This document shows, piece after piece, positions 34,025 through 42,757 of a DNA stretch of 64,000 nt. A program made the position numbers and the translations under genes. The DNA is from Hyalangium ruber (GTDB lineage: Bacteria > Myxococcota > Myxococcia > Myxococcales > Myxococcaceae), in assembly GCF_034259325.1 (NCBI RefSeq), contig NZ_JAXIVS010000005.1, positions 124,001 through 188,000 on the forward strand. Direction: 5' to 3'. How positions within the stretch are numbered: the stretch's first letter is position 1; each line of letters opens with the position of its first letter. The notes beneath the pieces were generated by a model. It was not told the DNA's origin, ran no database searches, and was given only the letters and a program-made list of their open reading frames with translations.

Positions 34025-35019
34025 CGCAGGGGCCTCCGCAGCAACACGCCATCCAGCGTGAACCACAGGGCCAGGAGCGCCGCGAGCACGAACGCGACCT
34101 CCGCGCGGCGTGAGCGCTCGACGACGACGTCCTGGGCCTGGAGGGGCTTGTGCTCCAGGCGGGAGATCTGCTCGAAGATGCGGGTGAGCACCTCCGAGCT
34201 GTCGGCGCGGTAGTAGGAGCCCTCGGCCTGAGCGGCGATCTGCCGAAGCTGGGCATCGTCCAGCTTGGATTCGAGCTGCTTGCCCCTGTCACCGCTGAGG
34301 GGCACGCCGTTCGCCCAGACCTTGACCGGGACCTCCTGGCCGATGCCGATCACATAGAGGCGCACGCCCTGCTCTTTGAGGTGACGGGCGGCCAGCTGCG
34401 GCTCGATACCCTGGTTGCTCTCTCCGTCCGTCACCAACACGATCACCTGATCCCGACCCTGGACACGGAGCCGAAGCAGCTCGTCGGTGGCCAGCAGCAG
34501 GGCATCCCCGGCGGCGGTGCCTCCGGCGCGATAGTGATTGATGGACTCGAACGAGAGCGCGTCGATGAGATCGATCACCGCCACGGTGTCGGTGGTGAGC
34601 GGCGCCTGCGTCATGCTCACGCCCGCGAAGGCATAGACGCCGACGCGCGCCCCGGCGCTGCGGCGGACCAGCTCGGATGAAAGCTCCTTGAGCACCTCCA
34701 GGCGGTTGGGCGGAAAGTCCGCCGCCTGCATGGTGGCGGAGATGTCCAGCACCAGCGCGAGATCAATCCCCTCCTCCTCGAAGAGCTCCACCTCGTGGGT
34801 CTCCATGGGCTCGGCGAGGGCCACGACCACCATGCCGAGGATGGCCCCCTCGAGCGCGAGCAACACCCGCCCTCCCGCGATCGTGCGCGAGGACACCTCT
34901 CGGAGCTGGAGCGGCGGGAAGACCACCGCCTCGCGCATCAACTGCCGCCTTCGCCACACGAGCCATACCGGCACGGCGGCCAACAGGACCAGGAGCCAGG
35001 GCAGCTTCCAGGCGATCAC
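34021..35019 (-). CDS. BatA-like VWA membrane protein
   Basis: 332 aa. Membrane segments at about 5-22, 52-70 and the C-terminus flank a VWA domain with MIDAS DISAT (92-96) and LVTDGESNQG. It is the BatA type (Aerotolerance operon), thought to form a complex with the BatB-like partner encoded next. The GTG start overlaps the preceding gene's stop as GTGA, and its own stop overlaps the next start as ATGA, so it is strictly coupled. Confidence 0.92.
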   Translation of the reverse strand: MIAWKLPWLLVLLAAVPVWLVWRRRQLMREAVVFPPLQLREVSSRTIAGGRVLLALEGAILGMVVVALAEPMETHEVELFEEEGIDLALVLDISATMQAADFPPNRLEVLKELSSELVRRSAGARVGVYAFAGVSMTQAPLTTDTVAVIDLIDALSFESINHYRAGGTAAGDALLLATDELLRLRVQGRDQVIVLVTDGESNQGIEPQLAARHLKEQGVRLYVIGIGQEVPVKVWANGVPLSGDRGKQLESKLDDAQLRQIAAQAEGSYYRADSSEVLTRIFEQISRLEHKPLQAQDVVVERSRRAEVAFVLAALLALWFTLDGVLLRRPLR

Positions 35020-35543
35020 GGGAGCCTCCCGCGGAGCGCGTGCCGTTGCCCGGCGCCGAAGAGACTCCGGGCCTCCCGGCACAACCTGCGGAACAGCTCT
35101 CGGGTGGGCTCCTCCCTGCCGTACTGCGCGTCCCTCAGCTCCGTGGCGAACCGGCCGATGCGCGGATCCTGGAAGGCCTTGTCCATCTCCACGGCGGTGA
35201 GCGCCTCGATCTCCTGGCCGACCTGCTTCTCCAGGTGGGTACGGACCGCCGAGGACAGCTCGTGACACCCGTCCCGATACTTGCCGTTGTCGAGGAAGAG
35301 CCCCTCGAGCGAAAGGAGCTTCGAGGCGAAGTCCGTGGCCTGCATCAGGGGCCGGACAGCGGGAGCAGACGCCGGCACCGGCGCGGCCTGCACGGGAACG
35401 GGACGCTGCTTGCGCAGCCAGCGGGAGATCGCCCACGCCAGCAGGGCCGCGAGGATGAGCTGCCACCAGGCGATGGGCGGCCCCAGCGAGAAGATCGGCA
35501 GCGGCTCGATCAGCGGCTCTGGCAGGGGGACTATCGGATCCAT
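35016..35543 (-). CDS. Single-span Bat-operon protein (DUF4381-like)
   Basis: 175 aa. A short Pro-rich N-terminus, one membrane helix (WWQLILAALLAWAISRWL, about 26-43) and a helical cytosolic domain with SSAVRTHLEKQVGQEIEALTAVEMDKAF. The position between the DUF58 and BatA genes is where DUF4381-type proteins usually sit; sequence identity to that family is only suggested. The start overlaps the DUF58 gene by 13 bp. Confidence 0.82.
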   Translation of the reverse strand: MDPIVPLPEPLIEPLPIFSLGPPIAWWQLILAALLAWAISRWLRKQRPVPVQAAPVPASAPAVRPLMQATDFASKLLSLEGLFLDNGKYRDGCHELSSAVRTHLEKQVGQEIEALTAVEMDKAFQDPRIGRFATELRDAQYGREEPTRELFRRLCREARSLFGAGQRHALRGRLP

Positions 35544-36415
35544 TGCTGCTTCCGGTGGAAGAAGTCCGACAAGGCGCGGCCGACGGGGGCAGTGGTCGAC
35601 ACGGAGAACGCCGTCAGCCCGTAGCGAGCGGCCGTCGCGGAGAGGAACTGCTGCATCTGCTCCAGCGAGCCCGAGCTGTCCAGCCCGGTGGAGCGGGCCT
35701 GGGCAGACCCCTCCGGCGCCGCCGCCAGCAGCCGCACCGGCCCAGTGCCCGCGTACTCGAAGGGATCGTACACGTGCGCCAGCGAGACATCATGCCGCTG
35801 GCCGACGAAGCGCAGGTCATCCGGCACGTCGTGGTCGATGAAGTCGGAGACGAGGAACACCACGAAGCGCCGCCCCTTGAGCGCCTGGATGGCGTGGATG
35901 GCGGCGCGCGGATCGGACGCCTGCGTGCGAGGCGGTGTCACCTCGTGCTGGTCCGCCAGCGCCCGCAGGAACGTGTAGAGCTGGCGCCGGCCCCCGAGCG
36001 GACGGGCGAAGTCCACCACCCTCTCGTGGAAGGTGAGGAAGCCCAGGCGGTCCCCAGCGTCGATGGCGGACAACCCGATCGTGGCGGCCAGCTCGATCGC
36101 CGTCTCCAGCTTGCTGCGCTCCTGCCAGCCGGTGTGCATCGAGGCGCTCACATCGACGGCGACGATGACCTCGCGCTCGCGCTCCTCCAGGTAGGTGCGC
36201 ACGAAGGGCTCGTCGAGCCGCGCCGTCATGTTCCAGTCGATGTGGCGCTCGGGATCGCCGTGGACGTAGTGGCGCGCTTCGTTGAACTCCATGCCCGACC
36301 CGCGCACCGTGGTGAGGTAGTTGCCGGTGTACAGGGAGGACACGTTGCGCCGGGCGACGATCTCCAGGGCCCGCACCTGGGCCAGCAGTCCGCTCTCACT
36401 CACCGCGGGCCTCAC
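35531..36415 (-). CDS. DUF58 (VWA-like) protein of the MoxR/Bat operon
   Basis: 294 aa. The DUF58 core RGSGMEFNEARHYVHGD-x3-RHIDW (about 38-61) is the family signature, followed by a VWA-like fold with DVSAS (88-92). These proteins act with MoxR ATPases, probably as metal-binding adaptors in assembly or quality control. The GTG overlaps the moxR stop (GTGA). There is no membrane segment, so it is cytosolic. Confidence 0.95.
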   Translation of the reverse strand: MRPAVSESGLLAQVRALEIVARRNVSSLYTGNYLTTVRGSGMEFNEARHYVHGDPERHIDWNMTARLDEPFVRTYLEEREREVIVAVDVSASMHTGWQERSKLETAIELAATIGLSAIDAGDRLGFLTFHERVVDFARPLGGRRQLYTFLRALADQHEVTPPRTQASDPRAAIHAIQALKGRRFVVFLVSDFIDHDVPDDLRFVGQRHDVSLAHVYDPFEYAGTGPVRLLAAAPEGSAQARSTGLDSSGSLEQMQQFLSATAARYGLTAFSVSTTAPVGRALSDFFHRKQQWIR

Positions 36416-37371
36416 TTCACCGGGACGATGGCGAGGATGTCCTTCACGATCTGATCGGCGGTCACCCCTTCCGCCTCGGCGTGGTAGGTGAGCAGCACCC
36501 GGTGCCGCAGCACGTCCGGCGCCACGAGCTTCACGTCCTCGGGCAGCACCGCGCCGCGGCCTTCGAGCACCGCCAGGGCACGCGCCACCTGCACCAGCGC
36601 GATGGACGCACGCGGCGAGGCCCCCAGCGAGATATGCGTCTTGTGGCGCGCCAGCTCATGGCGCGCGGGGTCTCGCGTCGCCTGCACCAGGTTCGTGGCG
36701 TACGAGATGAGCTTGTCGTCCACGTACACGCGGCGCACCTCCGCCTGGAGCTCGAGGAGCTCGCGCGCCTCGATCACCGGCCGGATCGACGGCACGTCCG
36801 TCTCGTCCATCACCATGCGGACGATGCGCCGCTCCTCCTCGACCGAGGGGTGCCGGATGACGAGCTTCATCAGGAAGCGGTCCACCTGGGCCTCGGGCAG
36901 CGGGTAGGTGCCCTGCTGCTCGATGGGGTTCTGGGTGGCGAACACCAGGAACGGCTGCGGCAGCGGGTGCGTCTCGTCACCCAGCGTCACCTGCCGCTCC
37001 TGCATCGCCTCCAGGAGCGCCGACTGCACCTTGGGCGCCGCGCGGTTGATCTCATCGGCGAGGACGATCTGCGCGAACACCGGCCCCTTGCGGACCTCGA
37101 ACTCGCTGGTGTCCCGGCGGTAGATGCGCGTGCCGACGATGTCCGCGGGCAGCAAGTCCGGAGTGAACTGGATGCGCTTGAAGCTCGCGTGACAGGCGCT
37201 GGCCAGCAGGCGCACCGCGCGCGTCTTCGCCAGCCCCGGCACCCCTTCCAGCAACACGTGGCCGTTGGCCAGCAGCGCCAGCAACAACCCCCGCGCCAGA
37301 TCCTCCTGCCCCACCAGACCGACCCTGATCGCCCGGAGGAGCTCCTCCGCACTGCGCTGCGCCCGGCTCAT
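36412..37371 (-). CDS. MoxR-family AAA+ ATPase
   Basis: 319 aa. Walker A GVPGLAKT (43-50), Walker B VLADEINR (about 107-114), sensor-1 [19 protein letters not shown] and the C-terminal lid are standard MoxR. MoxR ATPases remodel or load metals into VWA-domain clients. It is the first gene of the five-gene operon at 32036-37371. An upstream gap of about 200 bp carries the promoter. Confidence 0.96.
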   Translation of the reverse strand: MSRAQRSAEELLRAIRVGLVGQEDLARGLLLALLANGHVLLEGVPGLAKTRAVRLLASACHASFKRIQFTPDLLPADIVGTRIYRRDTSEFEVRKGPVFAQIVLADEINRAAPKVQSALLEAMQERQVTLGDETHPLPQPFLVFATQNPIEQQGTYPLPEAQVDRFLMKLVIRHPSVEEERRIVRMVMDETDVPSIRPVIEARELLELQAEVRRVYVDDKLISYATNLVQATRDPARHELARHKTHISLGASPRASIALVQVARALAVLEGRGAVLPEDVKLVAPDVLRHRVLLTYHAEAEGVTADQIVKDILAIVPVK

Positions 37372-37568
37372 GCTGTGTCCACCCTCCCGGCGCTGACTCT
37401 AACCCAACGCTGCAACCCTCGGTAAATCCACGAGAATCCGCTGTGCTCGACCTCCACATTGGGGGCGAAAGTGGGGACAGGTGGGACTTTCGCGGCAACT
37501 TTGGGAAGCCCGCTCCGAGAATCCATTTCGAAAAGAATGTGAGCCCTTCGCGGGCTGGAGCCTCCCCC

Positions 37569-39008
37569 ATGCGCGTTCAGAACAATGCGGCCGTCGCCCG
37601 TACCCAGGAGACGTCGAGCCAGCCCAACGTCCCGGCGCCGTACAACCAGTTCACCGACGCGATCATGCAGGCGGCGCAGAAGTACAACCTGCCCCCCGAG
37701 GTGCTCTTCGGCATCCTGAAGCAGGAGTCCGGCGGCCGGGTGGACATCACCGGCTACGACGGGCACGGCCAGGGCCCGTGGCAGATCGACGACCGGTACC
37801 ACAAGGACTTCCTGGCCACGAGCAACAATGGGCGCGACGTGGCGAAGTCCACGGACTACGCGGCGCGGCTGCTGCGGCAGAACATCGACGCGCTGGGCGG
37901 GGACCTGCGCGCGGGCGTGGCCGCGTACAACGCGGGCGTGGGCGGGGTGCAGCGGGCGCAGCGCAACGGCCAGTCGCCGGACGCGGCCACCACGGGCGGC
38001 AACTACTCGGCCACCATCATGGCCAACGCCGAGGAGTTCAAGCGCTACCTGGGCAACGCCGCGGGCGCTCCGGGCACGACGCCCTCCTCTTCCACGCCGA
38101 GCAGCACGCCGGGCAGCACGCCCTCCACCCCGTCCTCGCAGCCGAGCACCGCGCCGACCACCACGGCGGCGGGCGACTACTCGATCAAGTCGGGTGACAC
38201 GTTGTGGGGCATCGCCAGCCAGCTCAAGGGCCAGGGCATGCAGGGCAACGTGCAGGACATCATCAAGCAGATCCAGCAGCTCAACCCGAAGATCACCGAC
38301 CCCAACCTGATCATGGCGGGGGACACGCTGAAGCTGCCGGGCGCCACCACGCCCAACGGTGACAGCTTCGATCCTGGCACTTCGCCCTCCAGCACCCGGC
38401 CGAACATCAACCCGGGCTCCAACCCCAGCTCGAACACCCCGGTCAACGGCACGGCGCCGACCACGGGCGTGAACAACAACGGCACGTCGGCCGCGGGCGA
38501 GGTGCCCTTCATCAGCCAGTACAGCCCCGCGGGCAACGATGGCAGCTACACCAACGGCAGCGCCAACTGCGGCCCCACCTCGATGGCGATGATCGCCCGC
38601 TCGTTCGGCTACGGCCAGGGCATGACGGACGCGCAGCTCATCAACCACCTGGGCCGCGCGGGCGGCACCACGGGCGACGGCACCAACGTCAACGGCATCC
38701 TCGCCATGGCGCAGGCCATGGGCAAGCAGGGTGAGATGAAGGGCCCGGGCGCCGACGTGAACTGGATCGCCGAGCAGCTCAAGTCGGGCAAGATGGTGGT
38801 GGCCAACCTGGACTACTACGCCACCGCTGGGCACCAGAACGACGGCAAGACCAGCGGCCACTACGTGACGGTGGCGGGCATGGACGCGAACGGCAACTTC
38901 ATCATCCGCGACCCGGCCGACCAGAACGTGAAGACGCTCACGCCGCAGCAGCTCCAGTACGCCATCAGCCAGAACCCGAACGGTGGCTACCAGTTCGCCA
39001 TCGGCTAA
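37569..39008 (+). CDS. Lytic transglycosylase-LysM-C39-like peptidase fusion
   Basis: 479 aa. An SLT-type domain (about 25-165) has catalytic E53 in LKQESGG and GVAAYNAGVGGV. A Ser/Thr/Pro linker leads to a LysM domain (about 200-260, YSIKSGDTLWGIA). A second linker precedes a C39-like Cys peptidase with C333 in NCGPTSMAM and His in SGHYVTV. The protein can cut peptidoglycan glycans and peptides. No signal peptide precedes MRVQNNAAVAR, so export must be non-classical or it acts in the cytosol after lysis. ATG 37569 is used. Confidence 0.88.
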   Translation: MRVQNNAAVARTQETSSQPNVPAPYNQFTDAIMQAAQKYNLPPEVLFGILKQESGGRVDITGYDGHGQGPWQIDDRYHKDFLATSNNGRDVAKSTDYAARLLRQNIDALGGDLRAGVAAYNAGVGGVQRAQRNGQSPDAATTGGNYSATIMANAEEFKRYLGNAAGAPGTTPSSSTPSSTPGSTPSTPSSQPSTAPTTTAAGDYSIKSGDTLWGIASQLKGQGMQGNVQDIIKQIQQLNPKITDPNLIMAGDTLKLPGATTPNGDSFDPGTSPSSTRPNINPGSNPSSNTPVNGTAPTTGVNNNGTSAAGEVPFISQYSPAGNDGSYTNGSANCGPTSMAMIARSFGYGQGMTDAQLINHLGRAGGTTGDGTNVNGILAMAQAMGKQGEMKGPGADVNWIAEQLKSGKMVVANLDYYATAGHQNDGKTSGHYVTVAGMDANGNFIIRDPADQNVKTLTPQQLQYAISQNPNGGYQFAIG

Positions 39009-39022
39009 GCTGACGCTCCACC

Positions 39023-39223
39023 ATGCCCACCATCGCGCCCCTGCCGGTCAAGACGGTCTGCCTGTCCTGCAAGAAGCCCGAGAGCCCGCAGCTCCCGGGC
39101 AGCACGTACGAGGGTAAGGGCCAGAATGGGATGCAGGTGAAGTTCTGGCTGTGCAATCCGTGCGCGATCCCGCTGGGGCCTGGTGGCCAGGGTCCCATCA
39201 ACATGCCGGACATCAAGGCCTGA
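39023..39223 (+). CDS. 66-aa zinc-ribbon-like protein
   Basis: 66 aa with two CxxC pairs, VCLSCKKPE and WLCNPCAIP, fitting a minimal zinc ribbon. It starts 14 bp after the transglycosylase-fusion stop. No strong ribosome site is visible. Its TGA overlaps the possible CTG start of the next gene. Confidence 0.7.
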   Translation: MPTIAPLPVKTVCLSCKKPESPQLPGSTYEGKGQNGMQVKFWLCNPCAIPLGPGGQGPINMPDIKA

Positions 39224-39957
39224 GCCCGCCGCCCCCGCCGGAGGCGAAGCGCGACGACGAGCTGGAGGAGTTCGACCTCCCGTTCTTCCAGCGCCTGGCC
39301 CTGCAGCTCCAGGTGCTGGTCTTCAGCATCGTCATCCGCCTCACCGATCTGCTGCTGCTGCTGTGGCGCCCCCGACTGCTGCGCCCCTATCTGGCCATCT
39401 GGTGGGCGGAAGTCCGGCACACGCCCTACCGCGCCCGGCGCAGCTTCGAGGTGATCCGGGCGCTGAAGACCACCGGCCAGCGCTTCCGCGAGCTCATCTA
39501 CGGCGAGACGCCGCTGATGACGGCCCTCTATGTCTTCAAGCGGGCGGGAGTGGGCCCTGGGAGCCGGCTGGTGGATCTCGGCGCGGGACGCGGCCGGGTG
39601 CTCATCGCGGCCCGGTGGCTGGGGGCCGAGACTCGCGGCGTGGAGTTGATCGCGGATCACGTGACGCGCGTGGAGGCGCCACTGCGAGCCGTGGGCATCA
39701 CCCTGACCGTGGGCGACATGCTCCAGACGGAACTCGGGGACGCGACCCACGTCTTCACCAACTGGCTGGCGCTGAGCCCCGAGACGAAGGCCCGGCTGAT
39801 CGAGCGCCTTCGCACCTGCGGGCCCGGCACGCGCATCGTCACGGTGACCCGGCCCATCGAGGCCGAGGGCTTCGTCCGCCGCTCCCGCCACCTGATGCTC
39901 TTCACCTGGGGCATCGAGACGGTGTGGGTCCACGAGTATCAGCCCGCCTCGCCCTGA
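39220..39957 (+). CDS. Membrane-anchored SAM-dependent methyltransferase
   Basis: About 245 aa. A hydrophobic helix (about 29-48, LQVLVFSIVIRLTDLLLLLW) is followed by a class I methyltransferase fold with motif I SRLVDLGAGRGRVL and motif with VGDMLQTELGDATHVF. The start is uncertain. No ATG, GTG or TTG lies between the end of the zinc-ribbon frame and the conserved region; CTG at 39220 overlaps the upstream stop as CTGA, while GTG 39151 would translate upstream coding DNA in another frame, and GTG 39313 would cut the helix. CTG is preferred on this basis only. Substrate unknown. Confidence 0.8.
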   Translation: MSPPPPPEAKRDDELEEFDLPFFQRLALQLQVLVFSIVIRLTDLLLLLWRPRLLRPYLAIWWAEVRHTPYRARRSFEVIRALKTTGQRFRELIYGETPLMTALYVFKRAGVGPGSRLVDLGAGRGRVLIAARWLGAETRGVELIADHVTRVEAPLRAVGITLTVGDMLQTELGDATHVFTNWLALSPETKARLIERLRTCGPGTRIVTVTRPIEAEGFVRRSRHLMLFTWGIETVWVHEYQPASP

Positions 39958-40041
39958 CGCCCGCTGACCGACCCACCAGGCAAGGGCTGGCTGGGGCGCT
40001 CGTCGCAAGGAGGAGAGTCCCTGGCCATCTAGGACTCAACC

Positions 40042-40926
40042 ATGGAGCTCGGCACCCGGCGCATGCTTGGAGAGATCCTCCTGGAGATGGGAGCGCTCGA
40101 CCGCGCCCAGCTCCGGCTGGGACTGGTACACCACCACGAAGCCCGGGTTCCCCTGGGCCGAGCGCTCGTCCGGGAGGGCATCTGCACCGAGGCGGAGGTG
40201 CTCCAGGCCCTCTCGACCCAGCTCGGCGTCGCCTTCGTCGATCTCGAACGCGAGCCGCTGGACCGCAAGCTCGCCCGGCTCGTCCCGCGCCGGATCGCCC
40301 GCCAGTACCGGGTCATCCCGCTCCGAATCGAACAGAAGGACCGGGAGATCCTCCACGTCGCCCTGCCCGCCCCGGCCTCGATCGAGGCGCTGGACGCGGT
40401 GCGCGCGGTCTCCGGGAAGCCTCGGGTCGAGCCCCACCTCGCCGCGGATCCATCCCTGACCCGTGCGCTCGCCTCGCTGTACGGCATCAGCGACACGGAG
40501 GAAGAGGCCTCCAGTCCCGAGCCCGCCCCTGCCCCGGAAGCGCCGCTGCTGCTCTATGGGTGGCCGCCCGTCACCTCCGTGCTGATCACCCGGCTGCTCG
40601 CGCGCCACGGCTACACGACGAAGGTGGCCACCCCACTGGAGGTGCTCCACACCGGCGCCTCCGACATCGTGCTCGCCCCCATGCAGGCCATGGAGGGGCT
40701 GCTGATGGGAGAGGCCCGCCTGGCCGGGGCGCTGATCGTCCACGGTGCCTCGGAGGACGAGGGCTTCGAGCGAGCCCAGAAGCTCGGGGCGCGAGGGTTC
40801 CTCGCCAACCCGCTCGACGAGGAGCTACTGCTGCGCGCCATCCGCCGCCTGCGCCCGCAAGCCCCCAGCCGGCTGCGGACTCCCGTGGGCCTTTCTGCTG
40901 GGGATCACGAGGGCGCGCAGGGGTAG
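40042..40926 (+). CDS. MshEN (GspE/PilB N-terminal-like) domain fused to a pseudo-receiver
   Basis: 294 aa. Residues about 5-150 form an MshEN/GspE-N-like domain (RMLGEILLEMGALDRAQLRLGL, LSTQLGVAFVDLE, RIARQYRVIPLRIE), a fold that in some ATPases binds cyclic-di-GMP. After an acidic linker, residues about 175-280 look like a response-regulator receiver, but the phospho-Asp position reads VLAPMQAMEG, lacking the Asp. There is no ATPase domain. It may be a second-messenger adaptor. It overlaps the convergent hydroxylase gene by 102 bp at its 3' end. Confidence 0.8.
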   Translation: MELGTRRMLGEILLEMGALDRAQLRLGLVHHHEARVPLGRALVREGICTEAEVLQALSTQLGVAFVDLEREPLDRKLARLVPRRIARQYRVIPLRIEQKDREILHVALPAPASIEALDAVRAVSGKPRVEPHLAADPSLTRALASLYGISDTEEEASSPEPAPAPEAPLLLYGWPPVTSVLITRLLARHGYTTKVATPLEVLHTGASDIVLAPMQAMEGLLMGEARLAGALIVHGASEDEGFERAQKLGARGFLANPLDEELLLRAIRRLRPQAPSRLRTPVGLSAGDHEGAQG

Positions 40927-41679
40927 CAGGAGCTGCCCCAGGTAGCCGCGAGGGAACGACTCGGGGAGCCCCAGCGCCCACCGCTCCTCGCCCGTCGGCC
41001 GGTGGTAGGTGCCGAAGATCCAGTCCATATAAGGAGCGAGGTTGGCGAAGTTGTGCCGGGTCTGCTCGACGCGCGCGTGGTGCCAGTGGTGCAGCTCGGG
41101 CGCGCCGAGGAGGAAGCCCAGCGGCCCCAGGGGAATGCGCACGTTGGAGTGGATGAAGATGGCCCACATGCCCCGGAACGCCGCCACCATGGCCAGTGGC
41201 CCCAGGGGGATGCCCAGCACGAACGCGGGGAGGTTGCACACGAACTGGGTGGTGAGGCCATCCAGCGGGTGCTCGCGGTGCGCGGCCACCCAGTCCAGGT
41301 GCTCCACCGAGTGGTGGACGGCGTGGAAGCGCCAGAGCCAGCCCACCTGATGGCAGAGGCGGTGCCACCAGTACACGCAGAGATCGCACAGCACCGTCGC
41401 CTCGATGACTTGCAGCCACGTGGGCTGCTGGGCCACCACCGCTCGCAAGCCCGCCAGGGCCTCCGGGTGCAGGAAGGGCCGAGCGGCCATGATGGCGATG
41501 ACCGAGAGCGGCCCCCACACGAAGTACTGGCCGAGGAAGAAGGAGAAGTCCACGCCCCACTCCGGGCGCAGCAGGCGCTGGCCGACACGCGCGGCGAACG
41601 CTCGCTCCAAGGGCCAGAACGCGACGCCCAGCACCACGAAGGCGAGCGCCGCGTCGGTGAGGAGCTGCTGGAACGTCAT
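40825..41679 (-). CDS. Sterol desaturase/fatty-acid hydroxylase-family membrane enzyme
   Basis: 284 aa. Four or five membrane segments and the His boxes HRLCH, HAVHH and HHWHH that bind the di-iron centre of the superfamily. It catalyses O2-dependent hydroxylation or desaturation of a lipid; myxobacteria make sterols and odd lipids, but the substrate is open. The ATG overlaps the stop of the upstream small membrane protein (ATGA). Its C-terminal 33 codons overlap the convergent gene. Confidence 0.93.
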   Translation of the reverse strand: MTFQQLLTDAALAFVVLGVAFWPLERAFAARVGQRLLRPEWGVDFSFFLGQYFVWGPLSVIAIMAARPFLHPEALAGLRAVVAQQPTWLQVIEATVLCDLCVYWWHRLCHQVGWLWRFHAVHHSVEHLDWVAAHREHPLDGLTTQFVCNLPAFVLGIPLGPLAMVAAFRGMWAIFIHSNVRIPLGPLGFLLGAPELHHWHHARVEQTRHNFANLAPYMDWIFGTYHRPTGEERWALGLPESFPRGYLGQLLLPLRALVIPSRKAHGSPQPAGGLRAQAADGAQQ

Positions 41680-41966
41680 CGCCCCTGTTCCTCGGGGGAC
41701 GCCTTCGCCTCCACGGGCGCGGGGGTTCCCGCGTCGGTCCCCGCATCCGCGGCGAGCGCTTCCCGGGCCTGGAACTGCGCCAGCGTCCTCGTCTTCTTCG
41801 AGTCCTCAATGCCCGCGAGCGCATCCGGAGACGCCCCGAACAGCTTCCGGACCTTCGTGCCCGGCATCAACGTCGAGCCCGCCGTCAGCACGACGATGAG
41901 GAGGATGCACACCCCGCCAACGACGGCGATTACCCGGAGGACGCCCATTCCCAAGTTCCTGGCCAT
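41676..41966 (-). CDS. Single-span hypothetical membrane protein
   Basis: 96 aa. One hydrophobic helix (VLRVIAVVGGVCILLIVVLTAG, about 9-30), then a soluble tail rich in Ala, Asp and Glu. Its stop overlaps the start of the hydroxylase gene by 4 bp, so it may be a partner or electron-transfer helper subunit. No family recognised. ATG 41966 (MARNLGMG) is chosen. Confidence 0.7.
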   Translation of the reverse strand: MARNLGMGVLRVIAVVGGVCILLIVVLTAGSTLMPGTKVRKLFGASPDALAGIEDSKKTRTLAQFQAREALAADAGTDAGTPAPVEAKASPEEQGR

Positions 41967-42133
41967 TGCGGCGAGTCTCGCACGCTCCTCCCCTTGGTCA
42001 TCAAGCCCCCGAGCCATCCCGCCTCGGCTGGTCGGATGGCGCGCGACCCATCGTATGGGTGTGCCGCTTGTGCCGTCTCCCACCCGTGCCGACCGTTGGA
42101 GCGAACCCTCACGTTGGAAAGGAGCCGGGTCTC

Positions 42134-42610
42134 ATGGACGCGCTCGCCTTGCTGAAGCAGCAGCACCAGGAAGTGGATGTGCTGTTCGAACGCATTCGCC
42201 AGTGTGGCGAGGAGGAGAAGATCCTGCTCCTGGGTAAAATCTCGGAGAAGCTGACCATCCACGCGCAGATCGAGGAGCGGCACTTCTATCCCTTCGCCCG
42301 CCGCATGGGCATCCAGGACATGGTGGACCACTCGCTGCAGGAGCATGCCCAGGTCAAGCAGCTCATCGCGGAGATCCTCCAGCTCAAGCGCCACGATCCG
42401 CGCATCGAGCAGAACGTCCAGAAGCTCCAGAGCTCGGTGCAGGAGCACGTGAAGGAGGAGGAGAACACGCTCTTCCCGCGCGTCTCGAGCGTGGCCTCCA
42501 CGGAGGACTTGATGTCGGTGGGAATGGAGATGCAGCGCACGATGGAGGAGCTGTCCCAGCAGGAACTGCTCAAGATGGCGGAGAACCAGGGCAGCACCGT
42601 GGCCCCCTAG
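42134..42610 (+). CDS. Hemerythrin-domain protein (second copy)
   Basis: 158 aa. HHE helices: LLKQQHQEVDVLFERI, LTIHAQIEERHFYP, LQEHAQVKQLI and HVKEEENTLFPRV. It is the short form of the protein encoded at 18481-19173, with the same MDALALLK-type start, but without the basic tail. It likely binds O2, NO or iron. GGAAAGGAG lies upstream of the ATG. The gene is isolated, with a 147-bp gap after it. Confidence 0.92.
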   Translation: MDALALLKQQHQEVDVLFERIRQCGEEEKILLLGKISEKLTIHAQIEERHFYPFARRMGIQDMVDHSLQEHAQVKQLIAEILQLKRHDPRIEQNVQKLQSSVQEHVKEEENTLFPRVSSVASTEDLMSVGMEMQRTMEELSQQELLKMAENQGSTVAP

Positions 42611-42757
42611 CGTGCGCCGCCGCTTCGAGAGCCCTCGCCGGGGAGGGAGCGTGGGAGAGGGCCCTCGACAGGCTGTGCCTGCCTGCTTCCCAGTGCCCTG
42701 GGTGCGCTCCACCTTTCACCGAGGGCACCTCTGCCCACCAGCCGGAGTGGAAAGGTG

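Noticed and set aside
39183-41156. Plus-strand open frame of about 650 codons covering the methyltransferase and the MshEN gene
   Set aside because: It is rich in Arg, Pro, Ala and Gly without any domain and reads other frames of the true genes.
42656-42666. GAGGGCCCTC palindrome
   Set aside because: A short GC palindrome expected by chance in such DNA, with no loop for a hairpin.
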